A stretch of 64,000 bases of DNA from Lysobacter sp. (GCA_008015835.1 SSGH01000013.1:1-64000); one strand, 5' to 3'; positions 47,526 through 57,228 are shown, counted from the stretch's first letter. Program-made: numbers and translations. Notes: generated by a model from the sequence alone, not told the origin.

Positions 47526-48433
47526 ACCTACGCGCGCTGAAGCGGTTTCTCCCGGGCCCGCGCTGGGGCGTCATCGGCGTGCCTTATCTCTGGCTGCTGC
47601 TGTTCTTCGCGATTCCGTTCCTGATCGTCCTGAAGATTTCCTTCGCCAAGCTGGCGATCGCGCAGCCGCCGTATACCCCGATCTTGGAGTTCGTCCAAGA
47701 CGAGGTCCTGCTCAAGCTGAATCTGACCAATTACAAGATTCTGTTCTCCGATCCGCAGTACTTGCTGGCCTACGCCAGTTCGCTGAAGATCGCGGCGATT
47801 TCGACGTTCCTGACGCTGCTCATCGGTTACCCGATGGCCTACGTCATTTCGCGACTGTCGCCGTCGGCGCGCAACGTCGCGATGATGCTGGTGGTGCTGC
47901 CGTCGTGGACCTCGTTCTTGATCCGCGTCTACGCCTGGATCGGCATCCTCGATAGCAACGGTCTGCTCAATAATTTACTGCTGAAGATCGGCGTCATCGA
48001 CGAACCGCTGCACATCCTCAACACGCCGATCGCGGCCTACATCGGCATCGTGTACTGCTATTTGCCGTTCATGGTGCTGCCGCTGTACTCGAATCTGATC
48101 AAGTTCGATCACCGATTGCTGGAGGCGGCCTACGACCTCGGCGCGCGCCCCTGGAAAGCCTTCCTCAAAGTTACTTTGCCGATGTCGCGCGGCGGCATCA
48201 TCGCCGGCTGCATGCTGGTGATGATCCCGGCGGTGGGCGAGTTCGTGATTCCGGAAATGCTGGGCGGCCCGGACACGCTGATGATCGGGCGCGTGATGTG
48301 GAACGAATTCTTCAATAACCGCGACTGGCCGGTGGCCTCGTCGGTGGCGATCGTGATGCTGATTCTGCTGCTGATCCCGATCATCATCTTCAACCGCGTC
48401 CAGCAGAAAGAGCTGGAAGGACGGCTGACATGA
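47522..48433 (+). CDS. potH: Polyamine ABC transporter permease PotH
   Basis: A 303-residue inner-membrane permease with six hydrophobic segments. The EAA loop reads LLEAAYDLGARPWKAFLKVTLP, and the opening VPYLWLLLFFAIPFLIVLKISFA is typical of PotH/PotB. It starts in a 4-base overlap with potG and ends in a 4-base overlap with potI, so the three are tightly coupled. Confidence 0.94.
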   Translation: MNLRALKRFLPGPRWGVIGVPYLWLLLFFAIPFLIVLKISFAKLAIAQPPYTPILEFVQDEVLLKLNLTNYKILFSDPQYLLAYASSLKIAAISTFLTLLIGYPMAYVISRLSPSARNVAMMLVVLPSWTSFLIRVYAWIGILDSNGLLNNLLLKIGVIDEPLHILNTPIAAYIGIVYCYLPFMVLPLYSNLIKFDHRLLEAAYDLGARPWKAFLKVTLPMSRGGIIAGCMLVMIPAVGEFVIPEMLGGPDTLMIGRVMWNEFFNNRDWPVASSVAIVMLILLLIPIIIFNRVQQKELEGRLT

Positions 48434-49293
48434 GCGGCTCGGTCATGCAAGGCAGCCGCGCGTTCCGCTGGTCCGTGTTGGGCCTGGGCTTCGCGTTTCT
48501 CTATCTGCCGATCCTCATTCTGATCGTGTACTCGTTCAACGAGTCGCGGCTCGCGTCGGTCTGGTCCGGGTTCTCGTTCAAATGGTACGGCGAGCTGCTG
48601 CGCGACCGTTCCATGCTCGACGCGGCCTGGGTGAGCTTGAAGGTCGCGTTCTGGACCGCCAGCGCCTCTGTGGTGTTGGGCACGATGGCCGCGCTGGCGA
48701 TGACCCGCATGCGCCATTTCCCGACCAAGACGATGTTCGGCGCGATGATCACCGCGCCGCTGGTGATGCCCGAAGTCATCACCGGTCTGTCGCTGTTGCT
48801 GATGTTCGTGTCGGTGGCGGGCATGGTCGGCATCAGCCCGAAGGGCGTGATCGCGATCTGGGTGGCGCACGTGACGTTCACCCTGGCCTTCGTCACGGTG
48901 GTGGTGTCCTCGCGTCTGGCCGAGCTCGACAAATCGCTGGAAGAGGCGGCGATGGATCTCGGCGCCAATCGCATCAAAGTGTTTTTCCTGATCACGCTGC
49001 CGATCATCGCGCCGGCCTTGATTTCCGGCTGGCTGCTGGCGTTCACGCTGTCGCTCGACGACGTGGTGATCGCGAGCTTCGTCGCCGGGCCGAGTTCGAC
49101 GACGCTGCCGATGAAAGTGTTCTCGTCGGTGCGTTTGGGCCTGAGCCCGAAAATCAATGCGCTGGCGACCCTGATGGTGTTGGCGGTGTCGATCGCGGCG
49201 TTGATCGGGTGGTGGTTCATGTATCGCGAAGAAAAGCGCCGGCAACGCGATATGCAACTCGCGGCGCAGACGGCGAACGAGCAAGACGCTTAA
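48430..49293 (+). CDS. potI: Polyamine ABC transporter permease PotI
   Basis: A 287-residue permease with six transmembrane segments. The EAA loop reads LEEAAMDLGANRIKVFFLITLP, and the substrate-channel block LAFTLSLDDVVIASFVAGPSSTTLPM is characteristic of PotI/PotC. The C-terminal tail is charged. It ends the potFGHI operon; the aldehyde dehydrogenase starts 42 bases later and may be read through. Confidence 0.94.
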   Translation: MSGSVMQGSRAFRWSVLGLGFAFLYLPILILIVYSFNESRLASVWSGFSFKWYGELLRDRSMLDAAWVSLKVAFWTASASVVLGTMAALAMTRMRHFPTKTMFGAMITAPLVMPEVITGLSLLLMFVSVAGMVGISPKGVIAIWVAHVTFTLAFVTVVVSSRLAELDKSLEEAAMDLGANRIKVFFLITLPIIAPALISGWLLAFTLSLDDVVIASFVAGPSSTTLPMKVFSSVRLGLSPKINALATLMVLAVSIAALIGWWFMYREEKRRQRDMQLAAQTANEQDA

Positions 49294-49335
49294 CGCAAGG
49301 GGCGGCCCCATGCCGCTCGATCGATAGGTGAAACG

Positions 49336-50697
49336 ATGACGGTGCGATTGATCCATCCATGGAGCGGAACGGTCGATTACGTGTACGACTACGCGGGCGA
49401 TGCGGAGATCGAGCGCACGCTCGCGGCCGCCGCGAAAGCAACGCCGATGTGGGCGGCGCGCGGCCTCGACGAGCGCGCCGCGTTGTTGCGCGCCGTCGCC
49501 GCCGTGCTGCGCGCGCGTCGCGAAGCCTTGGCGGCGACGATGAGCGCCGACATGGGCAAATTGCGTCGCGAAGCCTTGGCCGAAATCGAAAAATCGGCGA
49601 GCGCCTGCGAATACTACGCCGACCACGCCGTCGATTATTTGCGCGACGCCCAGATACGCACCGAAGCGCAGCGCAGCTACGTCACGTACGAACCCATCGG
49701 CGCCGTGTTCGCGGTGATGCCGTGGAATTTCCCGATCTGGCAAGTGTTCCGTTTCCTCGCGCCGGCGTTGATGGCCGGCAATGTCGCCGTCTTGAAGCAT
49801 GCGACGAACGTGCCGCGCTGCGCCGACGCCATCGCCGACGCGCTGCGCGAAGCGGGCGCGCCCGACGGCCTTTTCGGCGTGCTGCATATCGACAATGAGG
49901 CGGCGGCGCGCGTCATCGCCGACCCGCGCATCAAAGCCGTCACGCTGACCGGCAGCGAGCGCGCCGGGCGTTCGGTCGCGGCTACGGCGGGGCGTCATCT
50001 CAAGAAATGCGTGATGGAATTAGGCGGCAGCGACCCGTTCGTGGTGTTGGACGACGCCGATCTCGATCTCGCGATTCCGGTCGCCGTCGCCTCGCGCTTC
50101 GGCAATGCGGGGCAGACCTGCATCGCGGCCAAGCGCTTTATCGTGACGCCCGGCATCGCCGACGCGTTCGTCGAGCGCTTCGTCGACGCCGCCGCAAAAC
50201 TGTCCGTGGGCGATCCGATGGACGAGGCGACGACGCTCGCGCCGATGGCGCGCGGCGATCTGCGCGACGAGATCCACGCACAAGTGCTACGCACCATCGC
50301 CGCAGGCGCGACGCTGCGCATCGGCGGCGTGCCGGGCGAGGGCGTTTGTCACTATCCGGCGACGATTCTCGATCATGTCGAAGCGGGTATGCCCGCCTAC
50401 AGCGAAGAACTCTTCGGCCCCGCGGCCGCGATTCTGCGCGCCCGCGACGACGACGATGCGGTGCGCTTGGCGAACGACACCGATTTCGGCCTCGGCGCCA
50501 GCGTCTGGACGCGCGATGCCGCACGCGGCGAAGCGGTCGCGCGACGATTGCAAGCCGGCGCGACCTTCGTCAACGCCATCGTCCGCAGCGATGTGCGCCT
50601 GCCGTTCGGCGGCACTAAAACCTCCGGCTTCGGCCGCGAACTGGCCGAACACGGCATTCATGAGTTCATGAATATCAAGACGGTGTATGTGGCGTGA
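49336..50697 (+). CDS. sad: NAD-dependent succinate semialdehyde dehydrogenase, Sad type
   Basis: A 453-residue aldehyde dehydrogenase. The catalytic Cys262 is in GNAGQTCIAAKRF and the general base Glu228 is in MELGGSDPFVV. MPWNFPIWQVFR and LTGSERAGR are cofactor-site blocks. The ELGGSDPF variant and the short length point to the YneI/Sad group, which oxidises succinate semialdehyde from GABA to succinate. Its place after the polyamine importer and puu genes fits. Some 4-aminobutanal or other short aldehyde activity cannot be excluded. Confidence 0.88.
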   Translation: MTVRLIHPWSGTVDYVYDYAGDAEIERTLAAAAKATPMWAARGLDERAALLRAVAAVLRARREALAATMSADMGKLRREALAEIEKSASACEYYADHAVDYLRDAQIRTEAQRSYVTYEPIGAVFAVMPWNFPIWQVFRFLAPALMAGNVAVLKHATNVPRCADAIADALREAGAPDGLFGVLHIDNEAAARVIADPRIKAVTLTGSERAGRSVAATAGRHLKKCVMELGGSDPFVVLDDADLDLAIPVAVASRFGNAGQTCIAAKRFIVTPGIADAFVERFVDAAAKLSVGDPMDEATTLAPMARGDLRDEIHAQVLRTIAAGATLRIGGVPGEGVCHYPATILDHVEAGMPAYSEELFGPAAAILRARDDDDAVRLANDTDFGLGASVWTRDAARGEAVARRLQAGATFVNAIVRSDVRLPFGGTKTSGFGRELAEHGIHEFMNIKTVYVA

Positions 50698-50722
50698 TCG
50701 TTGGAAATAAAGGAGCTTCGCC

Positions 50723-51181
50723 ATGGATGAAATCGAAAAAAGATTCAACGCAATTACATGGGAATATGCGGACAAAGATCTTTCTGCGATTGAAAGTATT
50801 GAAAATCGAATCGCAGAGACTGGAAAAAAGTTTCGATTGATTTCGTATACCGATCTCGTTGAAGGCATCCCGTTTCAATACCCGCAGATAAATAACGGAG
50901 CCCCGCATTTCATCACCAATTATGGTGAGTGGACCGGGCTTGATCGCCGGATTATCGGAGACTGTCTCGGGTATATCTCGATGAAAACTTATAAAAAAGC
51001 AAAATTTTTCGGCAGCGCTCTAGTAATAGCAAGATTGGAATCAAAGCCTTCTGATATTTTTTTCGAATGGATGAAGGAGATGGGGGCCTTAAAAAATACG
51101 CAAGAAGACAGTGTCCTGATGTTCTGGTCTGATCAAGTAAGGCGTGCTCACCATTGGTATGCTTATGGAAAGATTCCGTAA
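50723..51181 (+). CDS. AT-rich orphan protein of unknown function
   Basis: I do not recognise this 152-residue protein. It has no signal peptide and no membrane segment, and it is rich in aromatic and charged residues (KRFNAITWEYADKDL, FITNYGEWTGLDRRIIG, FFEWMKEMGALKN). AGGAG lies 7 bases before the ATG. Base composition is strikingly AT-rich compared with the GC-rich dehydrogenase before it and the oxidoreductase after it, and codon use differs (many AAA, ATT, TTT codons). This suggests recent horizontal acquisition. It is intact and convergent with the molybdopterin oxidoreductase gene. Confidence 0.72.
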   Translation: MDEIEKRFNAITWEYADKDLSAIESIENRIAETGKKFRLISYTDLVEGIPFQYPQINNGAPHFITNYGEWTGLDRRIIGDCLGYISMKTYKKAKFFGSALVIARLESKPSDIFFEWMKEMGALKNTQEDSVLMFWSDQVRRAHHWYAYGKIP

Positions 51182-51207
51182 AACTCGGCTTCGACCTAGT
51201 GTCAGTC

Positions 51208-53556
51208 TTAAGAAATTTTTTGTATCGTAACCCTCACGCCGCTCAACACCGCCGTCCCCGATAGCGGGTCGCGCGCATTCTCGTCGAGCAACGCGTTGAG
51301 ATTCGCGCCGGGGCGTTCCGACGCCAAACGCTGCTGCGTGCCGGGCAAATCGTGCCCCCAGCCGTGCGGCACGCTGACGACGCCGGGGCGCATCTCGTCG
51401 CTGTATTTCACGCGCACCACGATGCTGCGGCCTTCGCTGCCGGAAAGTCGCGCGAGCGCGCCATCGTCGACGCCGGCGGCTTCGCCGTCGTGCGGGTGGA
51501 GCAGGGCGAGGCAGCGTTCCGGGCCTTTCGCCAGCGTGTGCAGGTTGTGCATCCAACTGTTGTTGGAGCGCACGTCGCGACGCCCGATCGCGATCAACGC
51601 ATGGCCCTCATCCACATCGCGGCCGTTCGTCGTAGCCGCCGATGTCGCGGGCTGCGATCGCCCGTGTTCCGACAGGGCGGCCTCCACGCGCGCGAGGTCT
51701 TGCAGGAACGGCGCGGGGGCGAGATGGATCTTGCCGTCCGGCGTACGCAGCACGTCGGGCAATCGCGCTTCGAGCGGGCCTAGCGCGATGCCGTGCGGCG
51801 CTTCGCGCAGCCGAGCGAGCGAGAGACCGCCGGGTTTCATGCCGAAGCCGTCGCCCCACGGGCCGGCGCGCAGGCCGAGATCGAGTTGACGTTCGGGGCC
51901 GGACAGATGCGCGGTCATCCGCAGCAGCGCGTCGACCTGCGTCTCGCGCAGCGCATCGGGAATGCCCGCCGCCGACAGCAGCCCGTGTAGGTCTTTCCGC
52001 AGCGCGTCCTCGTCGCGCGCATCGACATCGGCGGCCGCTTCGCTGTCGTGGCCTTCGAGCAACGCGGTCAGACGCATCAACGTGCGCCATTCCGGCCACG
52101 CATCCGCGGGCACGGGCAACACCGCATCGCTGTAGCGCGCCGCATGCGTCCACGCGAGTTGGCTGAACAGTCCGTCGTAATGCGATTCTTCCAGCGGCGA
52201 CAAACCCGGCAGGATCACGTCGGCATGGCGCGAGGTCTCGCTGAGATAGACGTCGACGCTGACCATGAAATCCAACGAATCCAACGCCGCCGCGAGACGC
52301 GGGCCGTTCGGCGCGGACAGCACCGGGTTGCTGGCGATCGCGATCAGCGCGCGCACGCGCGCGCCGTCGACGGGGTCGGGCGTGTCGATTTCCTCGGCCA
52401 AACAGCCCATCGGAAACTCGCCCATCACTTCCGGCGCGCCGCTCACGCGCGAGCGCCTGCGCCCGTACACGACGCCGCGACCGCGCCCGCCGGGGCCGGT
52501 GCTGTTGGCCTGAAACGCGGGCGCTTTCGGCCAGCGCATACCGCCTTCGGCATCGAGGCGGCCGGTCATGGCGTTCAAGACTTCCAGCAACCAACTGCAC
52601 AGCGTGCCGAAGGTCTGCGTGCAGGTGCCGATGCGCCCGTAGATCGCGGCGCGCGGGGCATCGCGGAGGGCCTCGGCCAAGCGCCGAATCGTCGCCGCAT
52701 CGATGCCCGCAGCGTCGGCGACGCGCTCCGGCGTAAAGCCCGCCACCGCATCGCGCAGCGCGTCGGTTTCGACCACGTAGGCCTGCGCGGCGCCGAAGTT
52801 CGGTGCGCCGGTCGCGAACAGATGCTGCAGCATGCCCAGCAGCAAGAACACGTCGCCGCCGGGGCGAATCGAAAGATGTTCGTCGGCGACCGCCGCGGTT
52901 TCGGTGCGGCGCGGATCGATCACGATCATGCGTCCGCCGCGTTCGCGCAGCGCGCGCGCCCTGCCGCGGAAATCCGGCACCGTCCACAAACTGCCGTTGC
53001 TGGCGATCGGGTTGGCGCCGACCACGATCAAAAGGTCGGTACGTTCCATGTCCGGCACCGGGATGCTCAACCAGTGGCCGTACATCGAACCGCAGGCCAT
53101 GTGTTTCGGCATTTGGTCGAGCGTCGACGCGCTGAAGACGTTCGGCGTGCCGCCAGCGCGCACCAGCCGCGGCACGTACGATTGCAGCCCGAGTTTGTGC
53201 ACGATCGGATTGCCCAGACTGAACGCCAACGCTTCGCGGCCATGCGTTTCCAACAGCGGCAGCAGGCGTCGCTCGATCTCGGCGAACGCGGTCTCCCAAT
53301 CGCAGGGTTCCCAGCGCGCATCGGCGCCGCGTCCGCGCCGGAGCATCGGCGTGCGCAGGCGATCCGGATCGTCGTGCAGGTCTTTCAGGGCCACGCCCTT
53401 GGGGCAGAGATAGCCGCCGCTGAACGCATCGTCGGGATCGCCGCGCACCGCGATCACCTCGTCGCCGCGCAGTTGCACGGTTAAGCCGCAGGCGGCTTCG
53501 CAGAACGGGCAGATGCGGTAGGCGGTGCGCGCGTCGGCGTGCGCGGAAGACGTCAT
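51208..53556 (-). CDS. Molybdopterin oxidoreductase, formate dehydrogenase/nitrate reductase superfamily
   Basis: A 782-residue DMSO-reductase-family enzyme. An N-terminal 4Fe-4S site has Cys16, Cys19, Cys23 and Cys51 (CPFCEAAC...CPKG). The molybdopterin domains follow (VVGANPIASNGSLW, VIDPRRTET), with a C-terminal molydopterin-dinucleotide binding domain ending GVVSVPHGWGHD and GVRVTIQKIS. The likely Mo-contacting residue is the Cys in MACGSMYG. No Tat signal, so it is cytoplasmic. No small subunits are encoded nearby, so electron partner and substrate are unknown. The ATG at 53556 has GGAGAG upstream. It would need the MPT-GMP cofactor made with mobA, moeA and moeB. Confidence 0.88.
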   Translation of the reverse strand: MTSSAHADARTAYRICPFCEAACGLTVQLRGDEVIAVRGDPDDAFSGGYLCPKGVALKDLHDDPDRLRTPMLRRGRGADARWEPCDWETAFAEIERRLLPLLETHGREALAFSLGNPIVHKLGLQSYVPRLVRAGGTPNVFSASTLDQMPKHMACGSMYGHWLSIPVPDMERTDLLIVVGANPIASNGSLWTVPDFRGRARALRERGGRMIVIDPRRTETAAVADEHLSIRPGGDVFLLLGMLQHLFATGAPNFGAAQAYVVETDALRDAVAGFTPERVADAAGIDAATIRRLAEALRDAPRAAIYGRIGTCTQTFGTLCSWLLEVLNAMTGRLDAEGGMRWPKAPAFQANSTGPGGRGRGVVYGRRRSRVSGAPEVMGEFPMGCLAEEIDTPDPVDGARVRALIAIASNPVLSAPNGPRLAAALDSLDFMVSVDVYLSETSRHADVILPGLSPLEESHYDGLFSQLAWTHAARYSDAVLPVPADAWPEWRTLMRLTALLEGHDSEAAADVDARDEDALRKDLHGLLSAAGIPDALRETQVDALLRMTAHLSGPERQLDLGLRAGPWGDGFGMKPGGLSLARLREAPHGIALGPLEARLPDVLRTPDGKIHLAPAPFLQDLARVEAALSEHGRSQPATSAATTNGRDVDEGHALIAIGRRDVRSNNSWMHNLHTLAKGPERCLALLHPHDGEAAGVDDGALARLSGSEGRSIVVRVKYSDEMRPGVVSVPHGWGHDLPGTQQRLASERPGANLNALLDENARDPLSGTAVLSGVRVTIQKIS

Positions 53557-53745
53557 GACACTCTCCGGTGGCGGTCCGAATCGCGAAGCCGTCGTTCGGC
53601 CCGTGGGCGAAAACGACGGCGCCCTCAGGCGCGATCTCGCCTGCATTCTGTCACGCGACCGGTCACAATGGCGGGCCTTCGTCGCAACTCCGCGGCGAAG
53701 CCGCTATCGCCGTTTCGACCGCTCTCGCCGACCGACAGGAGCCCC

Positions 53746-55857
53746 ATGCGCCACGCTGTGTTCTCGATCGCGGCCGCCGCCGCGCTGATGTACGCGATGC
53801 CCGCTCGGGCCAGTTCCGACTTCGAATGCGTGCCGACCGTCGTGCCGGCCAACGCGACGTTCGGCTTCGGTTGCGCCGGTAGCGCGATGCTCGCGCCGGC
53901 CAACGACACGCGAATCAATTTGGCGTTGCTGCTGGCGGATCGCCACGGCACCGCGCTGACCATCGTGCGGCCGCCGAAGACCGAGCCGCTGCAGCGGCCG
54001 TTCCTGCCGCTGCCGTTTTCGTGGGGCACCTACGCCTCGCGCGTCGGCCGCACGGACGAGCGCGAAGACAGCGCGTGGACGATGCTGACGGGGCAGGGCA
54101 CGCCCTGCATCAGCGCCAGCGGCGGCGAGGCCGAATTCATCGCCGCGGTGAACGCCGACAAGGCCGTGCCCGCCGAGGAGAAAACCCGTCTCGCCGATGC
54201 GCGCCGCAACGCCGCTTGCGCGGAGGAAACTTCGACGGTGGCGAACGACGCCCTCGATGCCGACCTGGACGCTGCGGTGCGTTCGAAAGCAGGGCGCGAA
54301 TTCCTGGCGTATTGGCGCGCCGCGGTCGGCTTCTACAACGGCGCCTACGACCCGACTCCGTTCGCCGCGCTCGCCAAAAGCAAGCAGCCGTGGGTGCGCG
54401 AGGCCTCGCGCTACATGATCGGGCGCGCTTGGGCGCTGACCGCGCAAGCGCAGGGGTTCGGCGACTACGGCGAGATCGCGTTCGAGCGCATGGATCGCGC
54501 CGCGCTCGGCAAAGCCGAAAGCGCGCTGAAGGCCTATGCGCGCGACTACCCGCGCGGGCGATACACGGCGTCGGCGCATGGCTTGCTGCGCCGCGTGTAT
54601 TGGCTGGGGCAGGATCAAGCGAAATTGCTCGACGCGTATCGTTGGCAGATCGAACAGACCGACGCCTCGCTGCGCAATTCGAGCGATCTCGATTTGGCGC
54701 AGGAGATCGACGCGAAACTGCCGGCGGAGGCCTATCGTTCGGACCGCGCCGATCCGCTGTTGTTGGCGGTCGACGATCTGCGTCGCATGCGTTCGGCCGA
54801 CGATTTCGTCGAGGGCGAGCGCCTGACGCGCGAAGCGCTGCTGGCGCAACGCGCGCGATTCGCGCGCGCACCGGAGCTGTTCGAGTACTTGCTCGCGGCG
54901 CACGCGTATTTCGTCGAGAAATCGCCCGAGCGCGCCTTGGCGCATTCGCCGTCGTCGGCGCCGAGCGGCGCGATGGATTCGCTGCGGTTCAGCCGGCATG
55001 CGCTGCGGGCGATGGCCCTGGACGCCTCGCGCGACGCGCAAGCGCGGGAAGCTTGGCTGCGGCTTTTCCCGCATACCCAGCGGCCGTATCAGAGCGAGAC
55101 GCTGCAGTTGGGCTTGGCGCTGCACGATCAACGCGAAGGCGCGATCGCGCGCGCGTTCGAGGCGACCTCGCCGGTGCGCGATGCCGCATTTCGCGAACGC
55201 ATCCTGACCCATCTCGCCGGCCCCGATCTGCTGCGCGCGCGCGTCGAGGATGAGAATGCGCCGGCGCGCGAACGCGCGATCGCCGCCTATGTACTCCTGT
55301 ACAAATCGCTGACCCGCGGCCGCTACGCCGACTTCTCGACCGACGCCAAAGCGATTCTGCCGAAGAACGCGCCGGTCTCGGAGAGCCGCTACTTCAAACT
55401 CGAACAAGCGCCGCCGTTGGGCGATTTCGCCTGGAGCGGCACCGCCGACGGTTATCGTTGCCCCAGTCTGCTCAGCGTCGCGTCGACCTTGGCGAAAACG
55501 CCCGCGAATCCCACCGCGTCGCTGTGCTTGGCCGAGTTCGTGCGCCTGAAAGGCTACGATCATTTCGAGCTCGACGCCGCGTTCGAGACCGACGAACTCG
55601 GCGGCGGCGCGTCGCGATTCCCAGGCGAACCGTTCTCGCGTCAGCGGATCTATCGCAGCGTGATGGCCGACCCTGCGGCCTCGGCCGACGACAAAGCCTA
55701 TGCGCTGTATCGCGCGGTCAATTGCTACGCGCCGTCGGGCAACAACGACTGCGGCGGCGAGGACGTGCCTAAAGAAACCCGCAAGGCGTGGTTTCGTCGC
55801 TTGAAAGGCGAATACGCGTCCTCGGCGTGGGCGAAGAAGCTCGAGTTCTACTGGTGA
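53746..55857 (+). CDS. Large secreted TPR-like protein of unknown function
   Basis: A 703-residue protein with a Sec signal peptide (residues 1-22, ARA before SSDF). The rest is mostly alpha-helical with Ala-rich repeats resembling tetratricopeptide repeats (for example AALGKAESALKAYARDYPRGRYTASAHGLLRRVYWLG). Cysteine pairs in the N- and C-terminal parts (FECVPT, FGCAG, NCYAPSGNNDCGG) suggest disulfides in the periplasm. AGGAG precedes the ATG at 53746. The stop overlaps the start of the DUF3142 gene, so they are likely partners. I cannot assign a function. Confidence 0.8.
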   Translation: MRHAVFSIAAAAALMYAMPARASSDFECVPTVVPANATFGFGCAGSAMLAPANDTRINLALLLADRHGTALTIVRPPKTEPLQRPFLPLPFSWGTYASRVGRTDEREDSAWTMLTGQGTPCISASGGEAEFIAAVNADKAVPAEEKTRLADARRNAACAEETSTVANDALDADLDAAVRSKAGREFLAYWRAAVGFYNGAYDPTPFAALAKSKQPWVREASRYMIGRAWALTAQAQGFGDYGEIAFERMDRAALGKAESALKAYARDYPRGRYTASAHGLLRRVYWLGQDQAKLLDAYRWQIEQTDASLRNSSDLDLAQEIDAKLPAEAYRSDRADPLLLAVDDLRRMRSADDFVEGERLTREALLAQRARFARAPELFEYLLAAHAYFVEKSPERALAHSPSSAPSGAMDSLRFSRHALRAMALDASRDAQAREAWLRLFPHTQRPYQSETLQLGLALHDQREGAIARAFEATSPVRDAAFRERILTHLAGPDLLRARVEDENAPARERAIAAYVLLYKSLTRGRYADFSTDAKAILPKNAPVSESRYFKLEQAPPLGDFAWSGTADGYRCPSLLSVASTLAKTPANPTASLCLAEFVRLKGYDHFELDAAFETDELGGGASRFPGEPFSRQRIYRSVMADPAASADDKAYALYRAVNCYAPSGNNDCGGEDVPKETRKAWFRRLKGEYASSAWAKKLEFYW

Positions 55858-56669
55858 CGCCTTCGCGGCCTGCGACGACGGCGCGGCGCGCGTTCTGCGC
55901 GCGGGTCGTCGTGGGCGGCGCGATCGCGGCGACGAGCGCGGTCTCGGCAGGCGTGTCGTCGGTATCGACATCCGCATCCCCAATGCCGATGCTTGCGACG
56001 ACCGCCGCCGCACAGGCCGCCGCGCCGCGCGTGAACGCCGCGGACTACGACGCCTTCTGGCTCTGGGCCGGCGTTCGGCCGCAGCCCGCGCTCGATCGCG
56101 CGAAAACGGTGTATCTGCTGCAAGGCGAAGTGCAGGCCGAGCCCGAGGTCCGTTTCGTGTCGCGATTGAGCGCGACGCCCAGGATCGCGCACGCCGATGT
56201 CTGGCTGGTGGTCCGCGTCGAAACCCTGCGCTGGACGCCGAAGATCCGTGCGCAACTGCTCGACAGCGTTCGACGTTGGCGCGCGGCGAACAACCGCGTG
56301 GTCGGCGTGCAGATCGATTTCGATGCGCGCACGCGGCATCTGCACGAGTACGCGCGCTTCCTCGACGAAACGCGCCGTTGGTTGCCGCAAGGCTGCAAGC
56401 TCGGCATCACCGGGTTGTTGGATTGGAGCGCGAACGGCGACCCGCGGAGTTTGACCGCGCTGGCGGGCGTGGTGGACGAGGTGGTGCTGCAGATTTATCA
56501 GGGCCGCCGCGTGATTCCCGGCTATCGCGACTATTTGGCGCGACTGGACCGGCTGCGCGTACCGTTCCGCATCGGTCTGCTCCAAGAGGGGGAATGGCGG
56601 CCGCCGCCGGGCCTGCGCGAGCACCCGTATTTCCGCGGTTACGTGGTCTTTCTGCGGAACTCCGACTGA
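55854..56669 (+). CDS. DUF3142 protein
   Basis: A 271-residue protein resembling DUF3142 (YDAFWLWAGVRPQ, VVGVQIDFDARTRHLHEYARFL, GCKLGITGLLDW, DEVVLQIYQGR). A hydrophobic Ala/Val/Ser-rich N-terminus (about residues 17-60) is probably a signal or anchor. Glycoside-hydrolase-like features (QIDFDA) are suggestive, but no activity is known. The GTG start at 55854 overlaps the upstream stop (GTGA), so it is translationally coupled to the TPR-like gene. Confidence 0.78.
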   Translation: MTPSRPATTARRAFCARVVVGGAIAATSAVSAGVSSVSTSASPMPMLATTAAAQAAAPRVNAADYDAFWLWAGVRPQPALDRAKTVYLLQGEVQAEPEVRFVSRLSATPRIAHADVWLVVRVETLRWTPKIRAQLLDSVRRWRAANNRVVGVQIDFDARTRHLHEYARFLDETRRWLPQGCKLGITGLLDWSANGDPRSLTALAGVVDEVVLQIYQGRRVIPGYRDYLARLDRLRVPFRIGLLQEGEWRPPPGLREHPYFRGYVVFLRNSD

Positions 56670-56743
56670 TCGGGCCGAGTCTCAACGAGCGGTTGCGGTT
56701 CGCGCGGCCGTGCCCGAATTCGATTCCGACCGAGGAGATTCCG

Positions 56744-57211
56744 ATGCGCTTATCGTCGTTCGCGGGAGTGTTGTTTCTCGGATTATTGGCGATTCCGCAA
56801 TCGGCGCAGACGCGGCTGATCGCTACACCGAACGAGCAGGAACTTTTCGATCGCGCGGACGCCGTGGTGATCGTCGTTCCGCACGCGGGCCACGACACCG
56901 CCGAGAAGGCGGTGCTGCCGAACATCCGCCCCGATGTGCATGTCGTCGGCGTCACCACCGAACTCAAGGTGAAGGTGTGGCTCAAAGGCGGGCCGCGCAC
57001 GCCCAAGATCGACCTGCATCACTATCGTTTGGACTGGAACAAAACGACGGGCCCTATGCATAACGGCCCGTTGCTACTGGATTTCCATACCGCCGAGACG
57101 CGCACCTACTTGATGTATTTAGTGCGCGAGTCCGACGGCCGCTACGCGCCGGCCACGGGACAGACGGATCCGGCCGGGTTCTCGGTGCTGCGGCTGACGC
57201 AGTCGCTGTAA
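56744..57211 (+). CDS. Small secreted protein of unknown function
   Basis: A 155-residue protein with a Sec signal peptide (about residues 1-21, QSA before QTRL). The mature part is beta-rich with no cysteines and no motif I recognise (LFDRADAVVIVVPHAGHD, VVGVTTELKVKVWLKGGPR, DFHTAETRTYLMYL). The excellent ribosome-binding site GAGGAG, six bases before the ATG, decides the start. It is 74 bases after the DUF3142 gene and converges with speB. Confidence 0.75.
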   Translation: MRLSSFAGVLFLGLLAIPQSAQTRLIATPNEQELFDRADAVVIVVPHAGHDTAEKAVLPNIRPDVHVVGVTTELKVKVWLKGGPRTPKIDLHHYRLDWNKTTGPMHNGPLLLDFHTAETRTYLMYLVRESDGRYAPATGQTDPAGFSVLRLTQSL

Positions 57212-57228
57212 TCGCGCGGCTGCGCGCA

